Origin: Apis mellifera
Lineage: Eukaryota; Arthropoda; Insecta; Hymenoptera; Apidae
Direction of reading: 5' to 3'
Assembly: GCF_003254395.2 (NCBI RefSeq)
Contig: NC_037652.1
Coordinates: 4,365,001 to 4,429,000, forward strand
DNA: 64,000 nucleotides
Shown here: positions 54,501 to 64,000 of the stretch, in pieces
Numbering within the stretch: position 1 is the first letter of the stretch
How the letters are laid out: each line of letters begins with the position of its first letter
Notes under the pieces: generated by a model
Database searches by the model: none
What the model saw: only the letters and a program-made list of their open reading frames with translations
What the model was told of the DNA's origin: nothing
Translations under genes and position numbers: made by a program

Positions 54501-57500
54501 CCGCCGTCACGAAACCACCGCAGCCCCTCCACCCCTCCTTCCGCGGAACTCGGAGGAACGGGCGGCGCGCGACCCGGGGGATAATCCCGTGTATCTTTCG
54601 GATAAGAGAGCTATAAATTTGTTTGGCTTGTCACCCGGGCCGGCATTAAGGAGAGGCAAGGCTCCCAATCTGTTGGTTTACCGGCGATATGGCTGCCGCG
54701 GATTCCGGGGGACTTTCCTATTTCAGCGGCAGCCGACATCCAGCCGGGAGAAGGAAGAGAGAAGGAAGAAGGGAGGGGGAATCGCGGCCGATTCGAGGCA
54801 CGGATGGAGGGAATTCGCGATTCCTTGGCTCGCCGCGGATATCCCACGGATTTGCAGGGATTCTTATGAATTTCCGACCGACCCCGCCATTTTGTCGCGG
54901 CCTCACCGTGCCATCACCATTCCCTCGAACAGGGGAGGGAGGGTGGCCGTGGGGAAGTCGATTATGTGCGATGGATATTTCACGCTGGTGGTGGAAATGG
55001 AAATACTTTGCTCTTTTTTTTTTTTTGGAGGAGGAGAAGTTCGATCGTGTTTTGAATAGTTCATCTGGAAGAGTTTGGCAATCGATGACGTAAGCAGAGA
55101 TTTTTTTTAGATTTCGCGAAGTTATGTTTTGAAATAACACGAATTGCATTTTTTTCGAACGGAAGAGAGAGCGGTTGATTATTATAATAAGAGATGATGT
55201 GTTTGATCAGTCTTGTAAAAAATTTATCCCTCTTTCTAATTTTACTTCGAATAGTATTAACTTTACGTAACGTTGAAAATGTTCTAATAAAAATTGAATG
55301 GACTCGAGAGTGGCGCGTATTGATATTGTTTAATCATTTGTACATATAAATTAATACTCTTTTACAGGAAATTTAGCGCATTAAAAATTGATCTACTTCG
55401 CGTTCTTTATTCTATATAAAAATATAACAATCTTTTATAATGTTGAAACCTTTTTTCGAGATCGTTCGATTTTTATTTGAAATTTTTTTTTAAGATTTGG
55501 ATCGATAACGATGACACAGACCAAGGTGATAACGTCTCGTAAATTTCTAGTTAGATTCAAAATTCTATCACTATGGATATTTCTGCAGGCTTTGAGAGGG
55601 ATGGAGAATTTTCTTCTTTCACAATAAATGTCTCTTAAAATCCTCCGCTCCCTCCCAAATCTCTCGTGATAAAATTTTTTTTATCAAAGGGTATCGGAAC
55701 AAGAAGGAAATTCCTCTTTCTCGAAAAATTGAAAAGAAATTTCAACGACGAGAAATCTTCTTCGAAAGTCGCGAGATAGTCAGAGAATGGAGGCTATTCT
55801 TCCTCTCCTTCTCCGATAGGCCGATAATATAGATAATATATTGACAGAAACTTGTCGAAAGAGGACGAGAGTCGTTTCTCCCGTTCACAAAGCCGTTCAA
55901 AGATTAAGCAGAAACAACAACATCTCGTATCGAAAACCACAATACCTTCGTTCCAACGCGTCGCAGACAACCAACCGTTCAAAACCGTTTCTCCATTGAA
56001 ACTCAATCGCGGCTCGGTCGCGCGCGAACTCCACCTTTTCACGCGAATTATTTGTCTGTTATAGGGAAGGTGGGGTTCTTCAATCGTGGAAGAACAGAAA
56101 CACGAACCTTCTCCCCCTCCCCCCCTTCGAAACAGAGTTTTCCTTTCCTCGTGGCATCGATCGCGCCACCGATGAGGAAGGCTAATTGCACGTGAAAACG
56201 GCGCGCCTTTAATGCTCTCTCACTTTATCCGTATATACACGCGCGTATATATTCCCTCTCTCTCTTCCCTGTGTACGCTTGCACGCGTGTACAAACGTGT
56301 TGCACTAGTGATGGGATCAAGTCAAATCCGTACTTGTTAATTCAAGTTAAATTGAACGGCGCAACGAGGTATGTTTCGCAAGTTGTGTTGAGAAGTAGTG
56401 CAACATTTGGTAAAAAGTATTCTTCTGATTTTCAAATAAAATAGGATTTAAAATAGGAAATAGAAATTTTAGATTATTGGTTTTTTTAAGAATCGCGGTC
56501 GAGAGGAAAGTAGCGAAGGCGTTGAAAATTTCATCGAAATATTCGATTCCCGTAAAGAAAATGAAGTTTCGAAAAATTTACAAGTCATATTATTATATTG
56601 TTCATCAAATTCCTACTTTTATTCTATCTCAATTTCTTCTAACTATTTCTATTTATCTAAAACTTTCCAATACGATAAATAACCTTCTTCTCACAATTCT
56701 TTCTTTTTTAAATAATCTCTTCAAAATTTCCTCTTTAAAAAATCAAATTGTTTCATCGTTCATTGCCCAAAAATAATTAATTTGGAAAGAGATTGAACCA
56801 CTTTTGTCCTGTCGTATCCATTTATCAAAAAACGCGCTAATCATAAATCAATGGGATTCGCATGTCGAAAACGTGGTCGCGACACGCTCGGTCCCATCGC
56901 TACGCGCGCCACTGCGCCAATTCGAACCGGCCGATTCATTAAATACGGTCCTCGGGAGACCCGCAGGGTCTCCATGAGCCCGCGCCCGCTAAAACCGACC
57001 TCATTAGGAGGCACGCCGAACGCATTTGTCGGCCCCTTCCCCCTCCACCGCGCCCCCGCGTGATTTTTCCGCGATACCGCCAGGCGCTCGCCCGCCTCTT
57101 GTTATGCAACTCTATACGCTTTCCCGTTGTCCCGTTCCATTCTTTTATTATCGGAGACATTCGCCTATTCACCGCGGTATCGCGCGGAACGAGAAAATTC
57201 TCGGTATAATAGAAACTTTTTCAATGATAAAGAAAAGAATGGCGGGGCCAATTTGCGACTAAGGAGCGAGAACGGTGGACGGAGGCGACGGCGAGGTGGG
57301 GAGGGAGGAGGGTGGTAGGTTGGCGAGAGAGAGAGGGAGGAGGGGAGGGGAGGGGAAGGGAGAGGGGCGACGGAGGGGAAAAAGGAAACGGGGCGCGTCT
57401 CAAACGGACGCATTAGAATAAAGCGGAAGATTAAAGTTAACGCGTTCCGTCGGCCGCTCTGTCGTCGGCTGGTCGGAATGAATGGGGCTCGATAGAGGTG

Positions 57501-57529
57501 ATCATTAAGGCGCTCTTCAACGGTGGCGC

Positions 57530-57560
57530 TATCCTCAACGTCCATCGAACGTTGAGGATA
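57530..57560. repeat. Short inverted repeat, 12-bp perfect stem
   Basis: TATCCTCAACGT (57530-57541) and ACGTTGAGGATA (57549-57560) are exact reverse complements with a 7-nt loop. It lies where composition changes from CpG-rich to AT-rich. There is no adjacent gene end for it to serve. Confidence 0.8.
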
Positions 57561-58849
57561 TGCTAGTGAGGAAAGGGAGTGTTAGTGTTTTCTAGTTTTC
57601 CAGTTTCGAAAAAAGGGATTTTTTGTTTGTGAGGAGATTTTTTTTGAGAAGGAGATTTCATTGCGATTTAAAATACGTTTTTTTTTTTTTTTATTATTAA
57701 TGTAGGACCGATGTTTGGACGAGAAAGAAATGTGGAGGTTAGTTGGAGAATTGATCGGTTTAAGATATCTGTTTTTCTTTTTCTTTTTTTTCGATGGAGG
57801 AAAATTTTGATCGAGGCTTGTTTTGTCGAGCGATTTTAATCTCGTAATTGGATAAGGTGAGGCGGATGATAGATGGAGATATGGTTTGGATGAAATTAAA
57901 TTAGAAGGGAAAAAAGTTATATACAATATATCATTATTTGCAATAATTTTGCGATTACAAAAATGGGTATTAAACGATTATCAATGTATTGATTACATTA
58001 ATTGGAGAGGTTTTTTGTTAGATGAGATACGTCTTCTAATTTTGGACACGGTTTAAGCGTTCCTCGAAACGTTTTGCACTGAAAAATTTTAGCATTTCAT
58101 CGATTTCTCTCCCCTTCCCCCTTTTTTTCTTGATGTTGTTTACAACGACCGTTTTCGCGGTTTTTTTTTTATTTTTACTCGTTTCAGAGGGATGGCATTA
58201 CAACGACGCTTTTTCGGGGAATTTTAAAGGGGAGTAATTTATCGACGAGAAACGCGAATAAATCATGACCGTCGCGCGGAAAGTTCGCGGAAAATTTATT
58301 CCTGTGACAAACGTTCGAAATTTAACGCCCTGCGAAAAATTTCTCTTTGGAAGGATATCTCTCTCTGTTCGAGGATATCGAAAGAATGGTATCTAACGCC
58401 ACGAAGTTGTAAATTTTGTAAATTTCCTCGCGGAAGGACTCGGTGGATAAGCTTGAGATACTTCTTGTTTTTGATGGATTATTGAGTAAGGATAAGAATC
58501 CTTATTCTAAAGTAGTTATCATGAGAGTAAATTCATCCTTTGATGGCAGCACCAATACAGAAGTGTATACGATAGATTTAGTATCTCATACATTACTTAT
58601 CTCTTTACCATTTTAGTATCATTTTCAATGTTACCGATTTAATTCAGAATGAGACGTAATATTCGTAATTCAGAAATATTATGATTTACGAAATAGTAGA
58701 GATTGTAAAGCTAAAAGCGCAATAAATAATATATTTTTTATTGAAAATTTTCTATTGAAAATTAAGACACATTAAAATTTTGTAAGAAAAATTATAATTC
58801 GCGTATATTTTATGTTCCAAGTATAGACATATGATAAAAATTTGAGAAT
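57561..58849. other. AT-rich transition region
   Basis: Base composition switches here from the CpG-rich core to AT-rich sequence. No gene or RNA gene was seen. The stretch leads into the layered repeats that fill the rest of the window. Confidence 0.5.
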
Positions 58850-59262
58850 CAGCCATCTTCAGAGTACGGTAAATGAAGGCAAAGAAGGCAAAGACAGCGA
58901 ATAATAAAAAAAGAATAGAGATACATAATAATTGATCAGTACCATCTCTAAAATATTGAGAATATAGCTTTAAGTAGATAAGTTACGATAGAATTAAAGG
59001 TAAAATAGGATAGATAAAGATAAAGAGGATAAGAATTAAAGACGAGCGCCATCTCTTCATTATTTTTAGAGATATTCTTGAAAACGAAAGATGGCACAAA
59101 TACTAATTCTCATTCTATCTTCTTTTTGAAAAGATGTCTTTTGTACTCAAGAGATGATGCTGATAATCAATTCTTATTGTATCCTTTTATCTATTCTTTT
59201 CGTATTATAGATTGTCTTTACTTATATTAAATTCATTTGCGAGACTCTAGAGATGAAGCTGA
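58850..59262. repeat. Degenerate ~100-bp element in both orientations
   Basis: A motif like GC(C)ATCTCT occurs on the plus strand at about 58851, 58941 and 59049 and on the minus strand at about 59095, 59158 and 59259. Flanking sequence also matches in reverse complement: AAAGAATAGAGATACA pairs with a rearranged copy near 59180-59200. The order is direct, direct, direct, then inverted three times, with the switch near 59070. Confidence 0.6.
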
Positions 59263-59639
59263 ATACCACATTTTTATATTATCTATATCTTTTTTCCACT
59301 ATTTGTTTTTCTTGTCTATATTTGCCATGCAAAATTATATCTCAACATATGATATCTTCTACATCTAATTAATTTTATTGATATTTTCTATTTAATTTAA
59401 TATATAAAAATTCTACTTCATTTAATTATTATATGTTGCAAGTATTATAGACATTATAGATATTTATTTTTGTATACATATATATCCAGGAATTCCATAT
59501 ATTTTTCTAAATATTTTACATATACTTTCTTATGTGTTGTAAAAAAAAAAAATACAATAAAAAATATATAATATATATTTTTGTATTTTTGTATTTAATA
59601 AATATATTTATATAATGTTTTAAATTCTGAATGCATTTT

Positions 59640-59940
59640 CGTTTTACATTAGGAAAAGATAAATCGATAAGAGATTGATCGAGAAATTTTTGATTGAACG
59701 AAATTTTTGGTCGAAAATTTGATTTTGTATTAGGAGAACATAAGTTGATAGGAGGTCGTTCGAGAAATTTTTGATTGAACGAAATTTTTGGTCGAAAATT
59801 CAATTTTGTATTAGGAGAACATAAGTTCGTAGGAGGTCTTTCGAGAAATTTTTGACCGAAAATTCTATTTTGTATTAGGAGAAATAATACATAAGTTGAT
59901 AGGAGGTCGTTCCAGAAATTTTTGTAAGAATTTTTGAAAT
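59640..59940. repeat. Short tandem module (~81 bp) related to the satellite
   Basis: The block TTTTGTATTAGGAGAA, with GGAGGTC and TCGAGAAATTTTTG, recurs with TATTAGG at 59728, 59809 and 59873; a weaker copy lies at about 59646. The same block sits at the monomer junction of the 365-bp satellite. A minus-strand open frame here (59516-60001) only translates the repeat and is not a gene. Confidence 0.8.
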
Positions 59941-60228
59941 TTTCGAACGGACGAAAATATTCATTCTTCACATACTTATCTTTTGTAATGAAAACTATCA
60001 TTTTTTGAGATTTTAACCAATTTTGTTAATATTTGAAGAATTCAAGAATATAATGATCATTATATTTTTATTATATGGAATATCTCGTTTGTTTTTTATA
60101 ATATCGAAAAATATTTTAGATGAAAGTTAAGTGGTTTCGAAAGAGACATATTTTTGTATTATTACTTTTTTCATTTCTTGACACGTGGAGAATTTATGAA
60201 AATCTAGAACAATTTTTTAAATACAATC

Positions 60229-60432
60229 ATATGTTTTTTAAAACTTTAGAAGATGCATCTCAGCGTTCTCTATAAAAAAGTATTAATGTCTATATAGTAA
60301 GAAATTTATAATTTAAAAGATAATTAAATTTAATTAAATATCTTTTAAACTAATAGTTTTTCGCTATAATTGGCTTAATACTTTCTTTTTATAGAGAATA
60401 TCGAGTTGCATCTATTAATGCATTAAAAAACA
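60229..60432. repeat. Imperfect inverted repeat of diverged satellite sequence
   Basis: The left arm (TCTCTATAAAAAAGTATTAA near 60268) is the reverse complement of the right arm (TTAATACTTTCTTTTTATAG near 60378). Near the centre, TTTAAAAGAT and ATCTTTTAAA face each other around an AATTAAATTTAATTAA core at about 60330. The right arm matches the 365-bp satellite (TTTTTCGCTATAATTGG), so this is an old inverted satellite junction. Confidence 0.75.
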
Positions 60433-60682
60433 TATTATTTTATTTAAAAAAATAAAATTAATTTCCATAAGTTTTTGACGCGTTCACTTATGAAAAAATC
60501 AAGTAAATCAGAATATTCCTTTCGTGAAACTATACAATTTTTATTTGAAACATTTTTTGATATCATAAAAAATTAACGAGATATTAGGATAAATACAATA
60601 ACCCATCCTGAACATCCCTCAATCCCTTAGAATTAAGTAAACTGTTAAAAAATGATTAATTAGCTAAAAATTGGCTAAATTA

Positions 60683-60771
60683 AAAGGTAAGTATTGGAAA
60701 GGTAAGTATAAAGGTAAGTATAAAAGGTAAGTATAAAGGTAAGTATAAAAGAAAAGTATAAAAGGTAAGTA
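60683..60771 (+). repeat. Minisatellite of AAGGTAAGTATA units
   Basis: GGTAAGTAT occurs at 60686, 60701, 60713, 60726, 60738 and 60764, with one decayed copy near 60753. Spacing is 12-15 bp. Each unit equals a near-perfect 5' splice-site sequence on the plus strand. Confidence 0.85.
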
Positions 60772-60899
60772 TGCTATTCTTTTCATAATTTTATTAACCT
60801 AATAAAAAAGAAAAAAACTGGCAAAAAAATCGATCTGAAGTTCTAAAAAAATATAAGCCACTTCCTCTTAAATTATATTCCTCCAATACAATGTTAAAA

Positions 60900-61072
60900 G
60901 ATTGACTGAAAATTTTTGCTTTTCGAAAAATTGGATTTTCTACTAGGAGAATATAAGTTGATAGGAGGTCATTCGAGAAATGTTTCCAAGAATTTTCAAA
61001 ATTTTTGATCGAACGAAATTTTGCTCAATTTTTCCCTTTGTATTAGGAGAAAATGATACGAGAGGAGGTCGG
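60900..61072. repeat. Diverged satellite edge
   Basis: Contains ACTAGGAGAATATAAG, GATAGGAGGTCATTCGAG and AATTTTTGATCGAACGAAAT, which match both the 81-bp module to the left and the monomer junction to the right. It forms the transition into the homogeneous array. Confidence 0.75.
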
Positions 61073-64000
61073 CCTCCTACAAATTTCTAATTTTTGCTAT
61101 ATCTTTTAAACTATTGGTTTTTCGCTATAAGTGGGTTAATACTTTTTTATAGGAAATTTTATGCTCTATCGATTGGCGCTTTAAAAAATACATGTTATCG
61201 GCAAAAAAAACAAAGTTGTGCTAAAAAAGCTCCTTATTGGTCAACCTACTAAAAAACTGAGAGCGTCATAATGTAGCCCTTTCGAAACCAATCAACTTTT
61301 ATTTGAAACATTTTTTAATATTCTGAATAATAAGCGAGATATTAAAAAAAAAGTACAAACGTCGAAATTTCGGCGAAGAAAAATTTCTGGCCAAAAATTC
61401 GATTTTGTATTAGGAGAACATGATACGAGAGAAGGTCGACCTCCTACAAATTTCTAATTTTTGCTATATCTTTTAAACTATTGGTTTTTCGCTATAAGTG
61501 GGTTAATACTTTTTTATAGGAAATTTTATGCTCTATCGATTGGCGCTTTAAAAAATACATGTTATCGGCAAAAAAAACAAAGTTGTGCTAAAAAACTCCT
61601 TATTGGTCAACCTACTAAAAAACTGAGAGCGTCATAATATAGCCCTTTCGAAACCAATCAACTTTTATTTGAAACATTTTTTAATATTCTGAATAATAAG
61701 CGAGATATTAAAAAAAAGTACAAACGTCGAAATTTCGGCGAAGAAAAATTTTGGCCAAAAATTCGATTTTGTATTAGGAGAACATGATACGAGAGGAGGT
61801 CGACCTCCTACAAATTTCTAATTTTTGCTATATCTTTTAAACTATTGGTTTTTCGCTATAATTGGGTTAATACTTTTTTATAGGAAATTTTATGCTCTAT
61901 CGATTGGCGCTTTAAAAAATACATGTTATCGGCAAAGAAAACAAAGTTGTGCTAAAAAAGCTCCTTATTGGTCAACCTACTAAAAAACTGAGAGCGTCAT
62001 AATATAGTCCTTTCGAAACCAATCAACTTTTATTTGAAACATTTTTTAATATTCTGAATAATAAGCGAGATATTAAAAAAAAAGTACAAACGTCGAAATT
62101 TCGGCGAAGAAAAATTTTTGGCCAAAAATTCGATTTTGTATTAGGAGAACATGATACGAGAGGAGGTCGACCTCCTACAAATTTCTAATTTTTGCTATAT
62201 CTTTTAAACTATTGGTTTTTCGCTATAAGTGGGTTAATACTTTTTTATAGGAAATTTTATGCTCTATCGATTGGCGCTTTAAAAAATACATGTTATCGGC
62301 AAAAAAAACAAAGTTGTGCTAAAAAAGCTCCTTATTGGTCAACCTACTAAAAAACTGAGAGCGTCATAATATAGTCCTTTCGAAACCAATCAACTTTTAT
62401 TTGAAACATTTTTTAATATTCTGAATAATAAGCGAGATATTAAAAAAAAAGTACAAACGTCGAAATTTCGGCGAAGAAAAGTTTTTGGCCAAAAATTCGA
62501 TTTTGTATTAGGAGAACATGATACGAGAGGAGGTCGACCTCCTACAAATTTCTAATTTTTGCTATATCTTTTAAACTATTGGTTTTTCGCTATAAGTGGG
62601 TTAATACTTTTTTATAGGAAATTTTATGCTCTATCGATTGGCGCTTTAAAAAATACATGTTATCGGCAAAAAAACAAAGTTGTGCTAAAAAAGCTCCTTA
62701 TTGGTCAACCTACTAAAAAACTGAGAGCGTCATAATATAGCCCTTTCGAAACCAATCAACTTTTATTTGAAACATTTTTTAATATTCTGAATAATAAGCG
62801 AGATATTAAAAAAAAAGTACAAACGTCGAAATTTCGGCGAAGAAAATTTTTGGCCAAAAATTCGATTTTGTATTAGGAGAACATGATACGAGAGGAGGTC
62901 GACCTCCTACAAATTTCTAATTTTTGCTATATCTTTTAAACTATTGGTTTTTCGCTATAAGTGGGTTAATACTTTTTTATAGGAAATTTTATGCTCTATC
63001 GATTGGCGCTTTAAAAAATACATGTTATCGGCAAAAAAAACAAAGTTGTGCTAAAAAAGCTCCTTATTGGTCAACCTACTAAAAAACTGAGAGCGTCATA
63101 ATGTAGCCCTTTCGAAACCAATCAACTTTTATTTGAAACATTTTTAATATTCTGAATAATAAGCGAGATATTAAAAAAAAAGTACAAACGTCGAAATTTC
63201 GGCGAAGAAAAATTTCTGGCCAAAAATTCGATTTTGTATTAGGAGAACATGATACGAGAGGAGGTCGACCTCCTACAAATTTCTAATTTTTGCTATATCT
63301 TTTAAACTCTTGGTTTTTCGCTATAAGTGGGTTAATACTTTTTTATAGGAAATCTTATGCTCTATCGATTGGCGCTTTAAAAAATACATGTTATCGGCAA
63401 AAAAACAAAGTTGTGCTAAAAAAGCTCCTTATTGGTCAACCTACTAAAAAACTGAGAGCGTCATAATGTAGCCCTTTCGAAACCAATCAACTTTTATTTG
63501 AAACATTTTTTAATATTCTGAATAATAAGCGAGATATTAAAAAAAAAGTACAAACGTCGAAATTTCGGCGAAGAAAAATTTTGGCCAAAAATTCGATTTG
63601 TATTAGGAGAACATGATACGAGAGGAGGTCGACCTCCTACAAATTTCTAATTTTTGCTATATCTTTTAAACTATTGGTTTTTCGCTATAATGGGTTAATA
63701 CTTTTTATAGGAAATTTTATGCTCTATCGATTGGCGCTTTAAAAAATACATGTTATCGGCAAAAAAAACAAAGTTGTGCTAAAAAACTCCTTATTGGTCA
63801 ACCTACTAAAAAACTGAGAGCGTCATAATATAGCCCTTTCGAAACCAATCAACTTTTATTTGAAACATTTTTTAATATTCTGAATAATAAGCGAGATATT
63901 AAAAAAAAGTACAAACGTCGAAATTTCGGCGAAGAAAAATTTTTGGCCAAAAATTCGATTTTGTATTAGGAGAACATGATACGAGAGGAGGTCGACCTCC
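61073..64000. repeat. Satellite array, ~365-bp monomer, eight full copies to window edge
   Basis: CCTCCTACAAATTTC starts at 61073, 61440, 61804, 62171, 62538, 62903, 63269 and 63633, and begins again at 63996, giving periods of 363-367 bp. Copies are nearly identical; most differences are lengths of A or T runs. Each junction carries the 16-bp perfect palindrome AGGAGGTCGACCTCCT, altered by one base in the first two copies. No open frame persists across the unit. The array continues past the window, so its size is unknown. Confidence 0.97.

Larger units (their letters stand above)
32941..57560. other. Long gene-free region upstream of Hmx
   Basis: About 24.6 kb with no exon that could be supported on either strand. 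Open frames are short and their translations are simple Arg/Lys/Glu or Ser/Phe/Leu strings from purine or pyrimidine tracts. The sequence mixes CpG-rich blocks with microsatellites, a 3-copy tandem repeat (47407-47889) and a perfect 29-bp palindrome (46796-46824). Position next to a developmental homeobox gene makes a regulatory role likely but undemonstrated. Confidence 0.5.

Noticed and set aside
59516..60001. 161-codon minus-strand frame with internal repeats (NLCSPNTK)
   Set aside because: The protein repeats simply follow the ~81-bp DNA repeat; the frame ends where the repeat ends.
1..64000. Transposase, reverse transcriptase, viral or CRISPR sequences
   Set aside because: No translated frame shows their motifs, and the repeats here are satellites or microsatellites without spacer structure.

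Overview
The window looks like nuclear DNA of an insect, most likely a hymenopteran and probably a bee. This is inferred from the proteins, the abundance of CpG, (GA)n, (TA)n and poly(A/T) repeats, and AT-rich flanks around a CpG-rich core; no database search was possible. Two protein-coding genes can be read with complete splice structures. No tRNA, rRNA, transposase, reverse transcriptase or CRISPR array was seen.

Layout. (1) 836-1792, plus strand: a three-exon mitochondrial typical 2-Cys peroxiredoxin (Prx3 type, 242 aa). (2) 1853-16295: about 14.5 kb of non-coding DNA between two convergent genes. (3) 16296-30515, minus strand: a three-exon Hmx (H6/Nkx5-type) homeobox gene of 595 aa. Its two introns are 3.6 and 8.8 kb, and a four-copy tandem repeat begins about 16 bp from the intron 2 donor site. 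(4) 30516 to about 57500: about 27 kb upstream of Hmx, CpG-rich and full of purine/pyrimidine tracts and microsatellites, with no supportable coding exon. This is probably promoter and regulatory territory. (5) About 57500-64000: an abrupt return to AT-rich DNA made of layered repeats. They include a degenerate ~100-bp element in both orientations (58850-59262), an ~81-bp module (59640-59940), a diverged satellite palindrome (60229-60432), a minisatellite of splice-donor-like units (60683-60771) and a nearly homogeneous ~365-bp satellite array (61073 to the window edge, eight full copies).

The two genes show no sign of working together. Prx3 detoxifies hydrogen peroxide in mitochondria. Hmx encodes a nuclear transcription factor with an EH1-like repressor motif, a homeodomain and the Hmx-specific motif after it. 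The most unusual material is the satellite domain at the right end, where diverged copies outside and homogenised copies inside suggest the edge of a large, actively homogenised array. A perfect 29-bp palindrome at 46796-46824 and a miRNA-like hairpin at 25541-25600 also deserve a check.
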